Part shown: positions 43,281-54,335 of the stretch, piece by piece
Position numbering within the stretch: position 1 is the first letter of the stretch
Layout of the letters: each line of letters starts with the position of its first letter
DNA from: Anastrepha obliqua
Taxonomy: Eukaryota > Arthropoda > Insecta > Diptera > Tephritidae
Direction of reading: 5' to 3'
DNA: 64,000 bases
NCBI RefSeq assembly: GCF_027943255.1
Contig: NC_072893.1
Coordinates: 95,673,784-95,737,783, forward strand
The notes under the pieces: model-generated
The model's input: the letters and a program-made list of their open reading frames with translations, nothing else
Told to the model about the DNA's origin: nothing
The model's database searches: none
Program-made: the position numbers and the translations under genes

Positions 43281-43869
43281 TTTTTTTAGTTTAAAATATT
43301 TCAAACAAATTATTTTAATAATAAATGAGGCACAGTGGTTCCAACTCAGGATGGCAATACTGAAGTCATGTATTAAAATTCCCAAAGCTTTGCGTATTCT
43401 CAGGCCAAATTCTAGTATTTTATATCCAAATTAATTTTTCAATTACAGACCTCAGTACTTTTCGAAAAAAGAGGAAAACACACTAAAATACTTATTTAAA
43501 AAAAATGACTAGTTTGGAAATATAGTACAAATGTATGAAGTGGAATTTCACGAGGAATATTTTTAAAAGCCATTTGAACCCAATAACTCCCTCAACATAG
43601 GGTCGTTTTGAACTTTGGAATTGTCGTGAATTTATGAAAAAACTTTGCGTAAAAAGACTGTAAAATGTACAGAAACAAAAATAGCAAATAACATAGCTCT
43701 ATAGTTCCGCTTAGAATATGCAACACGTTTTATAATAGAACAGAACCGAGCCGGTTTCCTCATTACAACACGATTTATTCGATTTTTAAAGTAGTCTTAA
43801 TTCACAATTTGCAAGGTTGTTATCTCATCTTTTTGTGTGTGAAAATGAGGCATTTGAGATATTTTTATA
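43281..43869. other. Non-coding stretch
   Basis: AT-rich sequence without supported features. Confidence 0.5.
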
Positions 43870-44714
43870 AAGGGTTTTCCAATAAGAGGTGTTATTCCCG
43901 TAAAAGATCAATGGGTTCGTGGCTTATGTGGCGCGTAGCGCCGTCTTGTTGAAAATAAACGTTGTCCAGATCAATACCATCCGATTCCGGCCATAAAAAG
44001 TCGTTAATCATCTCTCGATAGCGCAATCCATTCACCGTAACTGTTGCTCCAGCTTTATCTTCGAAAAAGTAAGTTCCAATACCTCCGCCGGACCACTCCA
44101 CACCAAACAGTCACACGTGGAGAATAGAGAGGCTTTTCAACAATAACTCTTGGATTTTCTGAGACCCAGATCCGACAATGTTGCTTGTTGACGAAGCCAC
44201 CAAGGTGGAATGGCGCTCATCACTCAAGATGATTTTTCGATGGCATTCCGGATCATTTTCGTGCATTTCAACGACGCAATCAGCAAAGGCACGAGGTTGT
44301 GGATGATCAACCGGCTTGAGTTCTGGTGTTAATGGGACTTTATAAGCCTTAATACCCAAATCTTTATGCCAAATACGGTGTAATGACGAGGAATGGACAA
44401 AACTGAGTTTTCTTCAACACTTAATTCTTCACATCACTAATTTGTCCCAACAGCTCGAATTTTTTCACCAATTTCTGTATTTCGGTCCGACAAGGTGCTT
44501 CACGATGACCCAAAAATGTTAGAGTTTTACGAACCGTGTCTCCCAAATTTTCACGATTTTTATATTGACTTTTAATAATTTCAATGCGTTGTTTAAGCAT
44601 TTTTATTAATGGCGTAGGTGCTACTTGTCAAACATCAAAAAATGACAGCTTCAAAAGTGACATCTACCGAAATAGCGGACTATTCAAAATAACATCTGTT
44701 ATTGGAAAACCCTT
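43870..44714 (-). mobile_element. DD41D-like mariner, 3'-deleted, minus orientation
   Basis: Ends AAGGGTTTTCCAATAAGAGG and, inverted from the right, AAGGGTTTTCCAATAACAGA, with TA on both sides. The interior encodes the N-terminal two thirds of a transposase and lacks the region of the third catalytic residue. Confidence 0.88.
43892..44600 (-). pseudogene. Divergent DD41D-type transposase, truncated and frameshifted
   Basis: The start at 44600 gives MLKQRIEIIKSQYKNRENLG, then LVKKFELLGQ. After breaks it reads MGIKAYKVPLTPELKPVDH and ILSDERHSTL, where the usual SDEAHF block is damaged. This is followed by VTVNGLRYREMINDFLWPES and YFQQDGATRHISHEPIDLL, with D2 present. The frame ends directly at the terminal repeat, so D3 is lost. 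Sequence differs clearly from the other DD41D copies here, so it is a separate lineage. Confidence 0.8.
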
Positions 44715-44908
44715 TAAATGCAATCTTGGATAACAGGTGTTTGAAGATAAGTGTTAATTTAAAGGTGAACATATAGAACATATGGCAGACCAAACCAACA
44801 GTCAAATTTAGTTTCAGGCTCATAAAAAAATGGTTACCAAAAATTTCCGCAACTACTTTAGCCATGGCTTTGAATGGGGTTATAAGAATCCATTTACTGA
44901 AAGTATAG

Positions 44909-46075
44909 GGTAGGTTAGGTTTGGCAGCCGCATCGCACATAGAGACAACGATGCCACTTAGACTACGGAATGAGTCCGTTGTGAGCCGCGGGGGCTGGGC
45001 TACATTTCCCTCTCCATATTGAACCATCCTGAGCTTTTGACAAAGCGTAAAAGGTTGTTGATACCTAAAGTGTATAGATTATCTATATTTGTTAAGAAGT
45101 AGGATTTTAAAAATCGGTTTCTGCTTCTGGCTAGAGCTGGGCATGTGCAAAAAAGGTGCTGAATTGTTTCCAACTCCTCCTCATTTCTGCAGCTACGACA
45201 GAAATCATGCGAGTAAACGCCTAATCTCCTTGCATGATTTCTTATGAGACAATGTCTTGTGAGGGCCCCTACTAAGGTCCTGGTTTGAAGTCTACTCAGT
45301 TTTATAATACTCTTGGAGAGACGTAAATTTAGCCTTGGCCATGTTTGCCTAGCAATTTCACAGGTGTTAACGCTAATCCATCTCTGATTTGCAGAATTGA
45401 TTAGTGCGTCCTTAATAAGAAGCTTTACAAGTTGCGAGAGGTATCTCCATAAAAATACTTATGTCTGGCGTACAGATACCTTCTCTTGCAAGTAGGTCTG
45501 CCCTACAGTATATCTCTGTGGCCTGGGACCCAGCATAAGATTATACGATATTGCTTGGCCATCTCATTTAGAAATTGGCGACAACGTAAGACACTCTTTG
45601 ATGTTGTTTGGAATGCACCCAGGGCTCGTAGGGCAGCTTGGCTGTCTGATAAAATGCAGATATCCGTTGATGATATTCTGTTTATCTGTAACCATTTTAA
45701 AGCTTCATGAATAGCGTTTATTTCCGCGTGAAAAACACTACAGTGAGCCGGTAGTTTAAAGGCTTCACTAAAAGAAAGCTCTTCGCAAAATAACCCTGAT
45801 CCTACACCGGTGTCCATTTTAGATCCGTCAGTGTAGATCTTAACGGGTGTGTTGGGTGTTGGATCTTCTTCAAGCCATTCCAGTCTAGAAGGGATTTTCA
45901 TTAGCAAATTCCTTTTGAAGCAAAGAATGGGAGGGTGATGATCACAGTTACTGGGTATATCAATATAGGAGTCTAAGACGGTTGAATGTCCATGTGTGAC
46001 AGTCCTCCATTGTGAGCTCGCTTTCAGCCTTAAAGCGGAGCAGGCCGCTGAGTATTTACAGAAAGTGAAAGTATA
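44909..46075 (-). mobile_element. LOA/I-type LINE copy A, 5'-truncated, 11-bp target duplication
   Basis: The identical 11-mer TGAAAGTATAG flanks it at 44898-44908 and 46076-46086. The tail is an AACCT-type repeat (plus strand GGGTAGGTTAGG). It carries RNase H and zinc-knuckle coding sequence only. The copy at 63439-64000 is nearly identical over its length. Confidence 0.92.
44940..46070 (-). pseudogene. LINE RNase H and C-terminal zinc knuckle (copy A)
   Basis: From the truncated 5' end: LRLKASSQWRTVTHGHS, then PVKIYTDGSKMDTGVGSG (RNase H first D), FHAEINAIHEALKWL (E), ILSDSQAALRAL (D) and LCWVPGHRDI. Beyond a break come RLSKSIIKLSRLQTRTLVGA, LTRHCLIRNHARRLG, the zinc knuckle CRSCRNEEELETIQHLFCTC and the end FNMERGM. 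It is open over 130 codons in 45503-45907. The RT is absent through 5' truncation, so this copy cannot move itself. Confidence 0.88.
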
Positions 46076-46248
46076 GTGAAATGTAATTTTTTCGATAAAT
46101 ATTGCAGAGAAATCGAATTTATATTAGATGTTGAAGTAGTTATTCTCTGGGTGGGTGTTTAACCCTCAAAACATACCCTCAATAATTTCAGTAAAATAGG
46201 TTAGGTTAGGTTAGTCTCGTTGCTTGTGACAACGGGGCCCTAAGGCCT

Positions 46249-48805
46249 TTAGTGATACCTGCTTTTGATTTTCTTCCCCGAACTGAGTTGCTTAAACCAC
46301 TTAGATTTTTTTAAGAAGGTCACTAGTCCCTCCAGTGAGACATTTTGCAAATTTCCCAGGATCTTAAAGAAATAATCGCCAAGATATTTGATACGGTTTC
46401 TTTGAAGTGCAGGGCATTCACAGCTCTTGCAGAAGTCATTGTGAGGTACATCCATTCTACTGGCTAGGATGCCAATAGTGCAGTGAGCCGTTATAACACG
46501 GTAGTCGATCTGTTGAATCAAAGTAGACATTTTGTCCTTAAGGGGGTGGTAGGGTTTAGCGCTAAAAAAAAACACTTTTTTTTGAATTTTTTACAGAAAT
46601 ATGGCTTAAAATACTTAAATAAAATCAGTTGCATGTTATTGTACATCTTTTCAATAAGTTTTTAAAAAATATTAATAATAAAATATTGACAAATAAGCCC
46701 ATGACAGAGTTTGTTTGGAGATATATTTTTCGAGAGGTGCTCTGCGGTGCCAATCGGCATTCTTCGTAGAATCATCTGAAACTAAAAAAGTCGAATTTTT
46801 CAGTTAAAGTATGACGTAATGCTCCCCCCCCCCCCCATTAATAAAATTTTTCTTTTTTCATTTTTGTAGTTTTGGTGGCAAAAAAACGTAAAACGAGCAT
46901 TTTTGGCGAAAAATTTCGCCATATTTGTAAGTGAAAAACAACCTTAAAAAAAAAAAAAATAAAAAAAAACAGTGGGGGGGGGGGGGGGGGGGCAGGTATT
47001 TTTGATTTAGAAAATGTGTGCGAAATTTGAAAAGAATCGGTTGAATAGTTTCGGAGTTGTGATTGGCACCGACTTTTAAGAAGTCGTTTCGGGAAAAACG
47101 CGTTTGAAAAAATGACTCTGAAAAATTATCGATGCTCCGCATTCGAGGTAGAGTGCCTACAAAGGCTATAACTTTGAGAGTTCTGCTCCGATCCACTTTA
47201 AATTTTGACACAACATTCTTGAAATGATTTACTATAAGATGAGTGAAGAAAAAAAATTCGATTTTGTGACCCTACCCCCCCTTTAAGATTCAGTTTTCGC
47301 TAGAGAGCTTTAGAGACCCTATAGTTAGTAGTCAGAGACCACCTTCTATTGGTTTCCGCGATTACGCTCCGGTCAATCACAGTGTATAATTCGTTTAGAG
47401 GAATGCTTATGTCCTCTATTACTCTCTGTACGTCAAGATTAGAGCCTATTCTTGCAGGCTCATGCGCTCTTTCATTTCCCTCCACTCCAGAGTGGCGACC
47501 TTCTGCATTCTTTAACACATCTTGAATTGTTGCCCATTGAGGCCAGTGATCGCTGCTTGACCATCAGTCTTATCGTTTTTGCTGCTTGGTCTATAGCGTG
47601 GACCTCAGCTTGGAAGAGGCTACACTGGTCTGGGAGTTTAAATGAGTAATTTAAAGATAATTGTTTAGAGTAAACTCCTGATCCAGTGCCATTGTCCATC
47701 TTTGAGCCTTCAGTATAAATATGGTGGCTACTATCATCTGATATGACTCAGATCTGCCAATCCTTTCTGTCGGGTATTCGTATTTTATACATACACTCTT
47801 TCCAGATCTGTCTTCGGAACCAGATAGTCTGTTTTCGAGTCGCTGATCGGAGCACACCTGTTCTTCCTATACAAGCTAATCATTGGACCTTTATGATATT
47901 CTTCAGGTGGGATTGTGTTTGCGCCGCCTTCCACCATACGAAAGCTCCATAAGTAAAAATGGGTCTGATGATCGTGTTATACGCCCAGTGCTCTTACAGA
48001 TAAAGAGGACATTACAAGCTTTCTTCCTCGGTGTTCCTTTTCCAAGGAAGTTTGAGTCCAGAATTATGTCGAGGTACTAGTCTTCGTTGATTAGTGTTAC
48101 TCCATCTATAAATGGTAACTGAAAACTCCGTATCTTATATCTTCTAGTGAATAGAATTAGTTAAGTCTTGGCTGGATTAACCATTATACCGTTTGATGTT
48201 GCTCACTTGGAGAGTTCCCTTAACGCTGATCGCACAAGCCTGCTGATAGTCGAGAGAAACTTCTCTGTCATCAGGATGAGTACATCGTCCGCATAAGCAA
48301 CTTGATCCTTTTTTGCTCATGGTAATAAGTAAATCATTTAAGACTAGGTTACACAGTAACGGCGAGATAACAGCCCCCTGTGTGGTTCCTTTGGTAACTG
48401 TTTTTAGACTAATGATGTTTAAGTTCGCGGTGATTACTCTGTTAGATAGCATATCCTATCCATCGAATAATCTTTTCGTTCGTACCTATTCCGGTATTAA
48501 GATCAGCCTTTCTAATGTTCTCTGCTCTTTTTCTGTGAAGCTCCCATCCGGTCTTTGCAAAAAGCTTGGTTTGCAGGGTTCATTAGAGAGGCATTTCTAT
48601 GTTTTGAGAATTCAGATGTATCCTCCAGTTCTTCACAAAACCCCCTCCAGGATTCTTCCTTTGCTTCCTTTGTTTGCCTCTTAAAGGTATTGAAACTATT
48701 TTGAGATTTTAGAACCCTCTTTAACCGGATACTGAGGGCCGGATACGTGCATTTTATACCTGCTGCCAGGTTTGAGCACTTTCGCCTGACCGGGAACAGA
48801 CGCAA
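46249..48805 (-). pseudogene. LINE ORF2 remnants (pre-RT, RT, RNase H, zinc knuckle), copy B
   Basis: From high to low coordinates: FKRQTKEAKEESWRGFCEEL (linker before RT) at 48512-48805; KTVTKGTTQGAVISPLLCNL (RT PQG motif, here TQG) and a damaged YADD region near 48280; MDNGTGSGVYSKQLSLNYSF (RNase H first strand region) and SLFQAEVHAIDQAAK near 47580-47690; HSGVEGNERAHEPARIGS near 47460; and, beyond the inserted element, YRVITAHCTIGILASRMD and NDFCKSCECPALQRNRIKYL (half of the zinc knuckle lost) near 46400. At least six frame breaks. Confidence 0.8.
46542..47282. mobile_element. TTAA-flanked MITE, 741 bp, with C13 and G19 tracts
   Basis: TTAA lies at 46538-46541 and 47283-47286. The ends are GGGGGTGGTAGGGT and, inverted from the right, AGGGGGGGTAGGGT. 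The interior holds a C13 run at 46824-46836 and a G19 run at 46974-46992 and AAACGCGTTTTTC in reverse near 47095. It is non-coding and splits LINE copy B. Confidence 0.85.
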
Positions 48806-48840
48806 ACCTGGGAGACGCTTCCTACGAGACAGACGCTTCT

Positions 48841-49359
48841 GAATTTTTTTTTTCGAAAGTTTACCTCACACCATAGGAAAACTTCATTTTCAAATGCTGT
48901 TCAATAGTAACGAACACTTCCCCTTAAAGTCTTACCTTAGCTAGCTTCCTCTCGTCTGCGTACAGAACGAGAAACTGTGGTACCTATTGCCAGTCGGCAC
49001 CTTCGGGAAGGTTCAGAGTAGCGGTTTTGTCAACCTTCAGTGAAATAACTTTACCACAATTTGTGTGGTATCTACAACGGGCTTTGAATCTTCACAAACT
49101 CTAGAACAATACTGGTGCTTTTTATGTGGAAATTGTAATTCTTAGTCGACAAACTTGAATTTTTAAGTTTTTGGTTTTTAGGAATCAATGATCAACAAAC
49201 ATACTGATAATAAAACTAAAGTTTTTGCCATTTTGTTATTACTTTAGTTTTAAAAATTCTTTTATAAAAAAATTGTTTTGGGACCAGGTATAAAAAACAA
49301 ATAAACGCCTAAAGTATTCGCTAAAACCTAAACAAAATAAATTAAACATCGAAGAGTGC
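48841..49359. other. Unassigned stretch
   Basis: No supported gene. A moderately complex segment at 48920-49120 could be retroelement sequence, but no domain is readable. Confidence 0.4.
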
Positions 49360-49527
49360 TTAGAAATAAATTTTTTTGAGAGCAATAAAGGCTTCAATTT
49401 TGTGCTCTTCACGTATGATTTTCTTGCAATTGGCGCATGTAGACATGATCATTCTGGGCCTTTTGTTAATATCCAACACAACAATATTTCTTGACAAAAT
49501 GCCTGTAAAGTCCTTTTTGAAACTCAT
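49360..49527 (-). CDS. Small ORF, 55 residues with a CxxC motif
   Basis: Starts MSFKKDFTGILSRNIVVLDI and contains MSTCANCKKIIREEHKIE, then ends FIALKKIYF. The peptide is lysine- and isoleucine-rich with one C-x2-C pair, insufficient for a full zinc finger. It does not resemble any of the mobile-element proteins in the window. The sequence upstream is AT-rich and shows no clear promoter. It may be a young or lineage-specific gene, part of a longer spliced gene, or chance. No function is assigned. Confidence 0.25.
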   Translation of the reverse strand: MSFKKDFTGILSRNIVVLDINKRPRMIMSTCANCKKIIREEHKIEAFIALKKIYF

Positions 49528-49912
49528 TTGTATATTCTAAAAGAGCAAACGCACAAAAACACAAACACTTCACCTCTAACTCGAAAACAAAACGTTGCTA
49601 AAAAGAAGGCTGAAAATTATGCAAGTGCTAATTATTTGCGGAACCGACTAGCATTAGCTTCATAATTATAAAACAAAAATACTTTCTGAGATTAGCGATC
49701 GGCAAAGTGACAGAAAAAATTGTGCTACGAAATATAAACAAACTAAGTATCTTTGTAAAAATTTCAGTACAAGTGGCGGATAGTCCTATGTGAAGAAGTT
49801 TACACAAAACAGGTGTGTAGATGCTCGATTTTGATATGCGTATCATTCCTTTATTTTAGAGTTTTGTAATCCATATAGTTATGTTTGGTTACAGAATGTA
49901 TGTATCGGGTGT
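49528..49912. other. Non-coding stretch
   Basis: No supported feature. The minus-strand open frame at 49628-49846 has no motif. Confidence 0.45.
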
Positions 49913-49914
49913 TT

Positions 49915-50162
49915 TGTAGTTGCACGAGAACTATCTATATCGATAACTATGGTTTGACAGTTGAGAATGGCAAACTGTGTTGACTCCATGTGAAAGCGCT
50001 ATCGAGCCGGGCTGACTGAATTATTGTTTCCAAAAATGAATCAGTTAAATGTCAACGAAATTTAGATCTAACAAGACGGCTCAACAACAAAAAATTCATT
50101 CCAACAATGTTCCGCTTTTGTTTTATCATTTCAAGATTTCAAGCTCTTAAGAAAACACCCGA
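49915..50162 (+). mobile_element. DD41D-derived MITE (248 bp)
   Basis: TA-flanked, with ends TCGGGTGTTTTGTAGTTGC and, inverted from the right, TCGGGTGTTTTCTTAAGAGC. It shares ATAACTATGGTTTGACAGTT and CAAACTGTGTTGAC with the derivative at 13578-14270 and with the host part of the nest at 54154-56038. Only scraps of transposase sequence remain (AGACGGC near 50070). Confidence 0.88.
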
Positions 50163-50345
50163 TATATGGGATGACTGAGCTTTTACCGAAATCAATCCAA
50201 TCAAATTTTTATACATATATTGTAGATTCAAACGGCCATTAAATTTGATATTTTTGTTTACCATGACAAGTAAATACTTCATTCGATCCATTATCTCAAT
50301 AACAACATCATTTATTCTTAATTCAATTAGACCGCTCATATTTAT
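50163..50345 (-). pseudogene. LINE RT C-terminal remnant
   Basis: The minus-strand frame reads SGLIELRINDVVIEIMDRMK, then YLLVMVNKNIKFNGRL. This is the decayed form of the LRIN...MKYLGVMIDKNLKF segment that follows the YADD box in many non-LTR retrotransposons. It may belong to the same old element as the RT fragment at 51560-51960, with a MITE between them. Confidence 0.5.
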
Positions 50346-50454
50346 TTCTATCTCATTTTCACTCACTTGTGCACGAGGGTATTATAAATACTTCCCATAT
50401 TAGTTGTTTGTAACAGGATAAAGGAATCGAGATGCATATATGTATACATATATA

Positions 50455-50895
50455 TTAGGCCGGGTCGATTTGTGGGGAGGTAAAAAAATTGCCCATTGCT
50501 CTGTGAAAATAATATTCTAGGGATCAAAATAAGAAACTTTGCCGAAGGAACCATACCTCTAAAACGAATTCTGACCCCCAATTTGGGTCGAACTTTTTAG
50601 TTTCTTTTCTCATGTAAAGGCCAAAAATAGTGATATTTTGAAATGATTGTATGGGGAACCCCCCAGGGGAGTTCCAGGGGGTGTGCCACTGGCATGGGTG
50701 GATCGACCGTCATACATTTGGACTCGATTGGAGCACTCTAAATGGGTCCAAGTGGGATTTTTCGTTCGACCCAAATTGGGGGACATCAGAATTCGTTTTA
50801 GAGGTATGGTTCCTTCGGCAAAGTTTCTTATTTTGATCCCTAGAATACGATTTTCACAGAGCAATGAGCGATTTTTAAATCGACCCGCCCTAATA
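50455..50895. mobile_element. Inverted-repeat MITE, about 440 bp
   Basis: Ends ATTAGGCCGGGTCGATTT and AAATCGACCCGCCCTAAT. Arms of about 130 bp share TCTAGGGATCAAAATAAGAA and ACTTTGCCGAAGGAAC. The loop contains GGGGAACCCCCCAGGGGAG and GTGTGCCACTGGCATGGGTG. It is the most complete member of the family whose other copy is split at 266-2258. Confidence 0.85.
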
Positions 50896-50989
50896 TATAT
50901 GTATGTATATACTATACTATGTATATATATATACCAAAATGCTTTGTCTGCCTACTTGTGCGCACGAACATTCGAGCAAAAATAAAAAT

Positions 50990-51559
50990 ATTTCAATGAA
51001 ACTGATGACACGAATTACTTTTCCTCCAAGGTAGTTTGATAGTCACAATGTCTGAAAATGGGCAATAATCATGCCCACCCATGCCAAATAACGGTAATTT
51101 TCTAAAAGAAAAAGGTGTAATATCTCTGTTATAGATAAAGTTATTCATATTTGGGATAAATAATGTGCCCAAAAATAAGTTCGACGCAAGTAAAATTTTG
51201 GAAATTGAGGTGTGGCGTCGTGTCCAGTTTAGAGCAAATGTGTGTATCTAGATAACAACTCAATAACCTAGTTTTGATCCCTTTTAAATATTAATAAAAG
51301 CGGATAAAAACCACGCCCACCTTTTAAATGTTAAGATTAAATTTTCGTCCGTCCCTCTGATTTTAAAGTTATAGCGCTCATCGTCTATGAGTTTGTATGA
51401 ATCCAAAAATTAACAGCCAGCCCAAATTAAATTTCACTGAAACGTGCATGGGTGTAAAAAGTTCGATCCGGACGGAATTTAATCTTCCTAGTCTAGTCGA
51501 AAGTAATCGAACCATAAATATACTTGTTGAATGTCATAGGTATATTAGTTCGCTTACGC
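50990..51559. other. Dispersed-repeat-like non-coding stretch
   Basis: The text around 51050-51360 (CATGCCCACCC, ACCACGCCCACCTTTTAAAT) resembles transposon interior sequence, but no termini or coding frames could be defined. Confidence 0.35.
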
Positions 51560-51960
51560 ATTCAGTTATATTCTTTCCTTCCTTCTTCCTTAATATATTA
51601 GGATGTCATCTGCGTACTATTTTAGAATGCTTGAAAAAGTTTTCAATATCATTTCTGTAAATAATAAATGGCAGAGCAGCCAGAATGGATTTTTGTGGTA
51701 TTCTTATTTCTACTTTTTCAAAACCAGAGACACATCCATTTACTTTGGCTCATTGAGTTCTTTCGCTTAGATAGGAATTAAACCGTGTTAACCCAGCACC
51801 TTTTACTATATACTTCTTTAGTTTCTGATAGGATTTCTCCATCTATTGTTTCGAAAACTCTTGAAAAATCTAAACATTTTTATTTACCTTCTGATACTTT
51901 TCCACTCGTTTTCGATCATTCGTTAGATGCAAGAAAATCTATAGCACCGTAAAAAAAATC
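51560..51960 (-). pseudogene. Non-LTR reverse transcriptase remnant
   Basis: Read on the minus strand with frame changes: FLDFSRVFETIDGEIL (RT catalytic D region), FLSKRKN or YLSERTQ, VNGCVSGFEKVEIRIPQ, then FIIYRNDIENFFKHSK, and the YADD box (TACGCAGATGAC, complement near 51607-51618). Clearly RT in order and spacing, but heavily mutated. Clade uncertain. Confidence 0.6.
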
Positions 51961-52672
51961 AAAACTCAGCGACAATTTTAAGTCTTTTCAAATTTCCACA
52001 ATATTATATTAGAATTTAATGGATTACAAAACTGCGCACTTTTGAAATGTTCTGACTAAAAAGATCGAAAGTTTCGCGAGAGTTTGTTGAATTTTTCACA
52101 CTTTTGCACATAGTTTGAAAGTTTAAGTTGTATAGTTTTTGTTGTAGTACTATAAATAATATTAAAAAAAAATTTTATTTATTTATAATAATAAAAAATA
52201 AGTAAATAGTTAAAACTTTGCAGGATGTCACGCTACTGTTATTTCGACCGCCACTGTATGCATGTAAGCGTCACGTAATACATGGTACTTTCAAATATTT
52301 TTCGGCTTCAACGACAGGCGGGGAAATTCACTGGAGGCTTAGTTGACAATTTTGATTAGAGGCTTATTATGATCCCGAAAACTTAGACCCAACAAATACA
52401 ATAATACATACGTTATGTAATACAAACAGCTTACAGCAATTTGACGATATAACCACAGCTACAATAAGAACACATTTCAATGACGTGTTTATTTACGCAT
52501 ACTTATGTAGGTACTTGCAAATAACACACATGTCTGGCTTTCACTCAGCTAACACGCTTGCTGCAATGTGCCTCAGATAGATGTGGGGAAGAAAATAAAA
52601 TCAGACTAGAATGCCATACATACCGCCTAAAAGCAGGCAATAGTGTGAATACTGTGTTGTTGGCGTTGTTTT
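51961..52672. other. Non-coding stretch
   Basis: AT-rich to about 52200, then more complex unique-looking sequence. No gene is supported. Confidence 0.45.
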
Positions 52673-52807
52673 ATGGCATACGGAAACGAAACTGCGGACG
52701 GAAATGGAGCGACAGGAACCGAGACTGTGCCCATCGCCAATGGCAATAGCGGCGAAAGCGACAGCAGCAGCAGAGCAGTGCAAGCTGGCAACTGTGCGGC
52801 GCCATGA
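52673..52807 (+). CDS. Short low-complexity ORF, doubtful
   Basis: A 44-codon frame, MAYGNETADGNGATGTETVP continuing with a G/N/S-rich stretch and ending GNCAAP. GC content is clearly higher than the surroundings, and the codons GGA/GCA/GGC look host-like rather than transposon-like. It could be an exon of a regulatory protein with Gly/Asn/Ser-rich sequence or a non-coding GC-rich segment. There are no clear splice sites. Confidence 0.2.
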   Translation: MAYGNETADGNGATGTETVPIANGNSGESDSSSRAVQAGNCAAP

Positions 52808-53626
52808 TGAATGGAGTAAAATCAGGAGCATAGTGAAGCCACCATAGGGATCATAAATTTCGCACTTTCACATTGTGTCAGCTGTGAACTTGAAGTTGGT
52901 TTGTTGCTGTAGCTGTTTACTGTTGTTGTATTTTTGCACAATTGTTGATCTAACGTTGTACCAGCTTTTCACTCAACGCTTGTTAGCTTCCAATTTTCAC
53001 CAGTATTCATACCACCTCTTCCAACTCGTCCTACTGCATTCCCAATTTTCCCACTGTCTTTCACAATACAGGAAGCTGTATATGAGCATTAATGCTAACA
53101 GCAAAGCTGTTTCTCATTAATTCCGTGTAAAACTCGAAATTGGCCATTTTGTTTGCTCCTTTGTTTGTTGTTTGCACCTATGTAGTTTGTGCTGTTGTAA
53201 GGGTCTTTCTGAATTTGGCAATATTGATGTATAGCTCTGAACAGGAATGGAGGTTCTTATATACTGATAGCGGCTAAGTGTGTGCCACGCTAACGAGGAG
53301 CGTCTGTTGGCTAGAGATAAACATTAGGATGATTTAAAAAACAAATTTTTTCTTGATGGCACCCTCTAAAATTGTTCCCTGGCCGACAAGATGTGACGCC
53401 TATTTTCAAAATTCTCGTTTATTACATATTTATCCGTGCCATCAACGCCTTGAAAATTATGAATGAATTCTTGTGGAAACCGTAAATTTTATTTACCCTT
53501 CACAAATGTCCAAAAATATACCTGATGCTTTATTTCAAAAGAAATTTACCCTGAAAACCTCAAAATGAAACAATTTTTAAAAATAAAACACAAAAGTATT
53601 TACTGGGTTTTTACACTTAGTATACG
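52808..53626. other. Non-coding stretch
   Basis: No supported feature. The plus-strand open frame at 52875-53120 is leucine/serine-rich without a domain. Confidence 0.45.
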
Positions 53627-53937
53627 GCGGTCGCCGTAGCCGAATAGGTTGGTGCGTGACTACCATTCGGAATTCGGAGAGACCCTAGGTTCGAATCTTC
53701 GTAAAAAACCAAAATAAAGAAAACGTTTTTTCTAATAGCGATCGCCTCTCGGTAGGTAATGGCAAAACTCCGAGTGTATTTATGTCAGGAAAAAGATCCT
53801 CATAAAAAAACCATCTGTCTTTTGGAGGCAGCATAAAATTGTAGGTCTCTCCATTTATGAAACAACATCAATACGCACACCACAAATAGGTGAAGGAGCT
53901 CGGCCAAACACCCAAAAAAGGGTATAAGCGCCAATTG
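53627..53937 (+). mobile_element. tRNA-derived SINE, plus orientation
   Basis: It starts CGGTCGCCGTAGCCGAATAG, with A-box-like TAGCCGAATAGG and B-box-like GGTTCGAATCTTCG at 53690. The body ends GCGCCAATTGTATACAATAT, then a TA tail. A slightly more diverged copy than 36964-37273. Confidence 0.85.
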
Positions 53938-54335
53938 TATACAATATATATATAGTACACGTATTTGAACAAAATAAGACAAAATTAATGAAAAAGTTAA
54001 ATATTAAAAAACAGAAAAACTTATCTGTTTTATTTTTTTTAGTTTTCAGTTTTTGAACATTCGTGGAAATAGGAATTGAAATAGTATCGATCTGTACATA
54101 TTGTTTTTGGGCCATCCTAATAAACTTATTTGTAAATCTCTCCCATGTATGTATCGGGTGTTTTTTTAGGATCTTAAGAACTTAAAATGATAATACAAAA
54201 CAGAAATATTGTTGGAAATAATTTCTTTTTTATCATTTTTTCATGGCACTTGATTTTCGAATATGATATGCGGCATATGTCCGCCGCGACTATGAGTTGC
54301 ATGCTCCATTCGACAGTATAATTTTTAACTATATA

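Larger units (their letters stand above)
46197..48840 (-). mobile_element. LOA/I-type LINE copy B, degenerate, interrupted by a TTAA element
   Basis: The tail side begins at AGGTTAGGTTAG (46198). Coding remnants extend to about 48806. A 741-bp TTAA-flanked element splits it at 46538/47286, and part of the RT is also missing between about 47860 and 48170. No target duplication was found. It is older than copy A, judging by the number of stops and indels. Confidence 0.8.
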
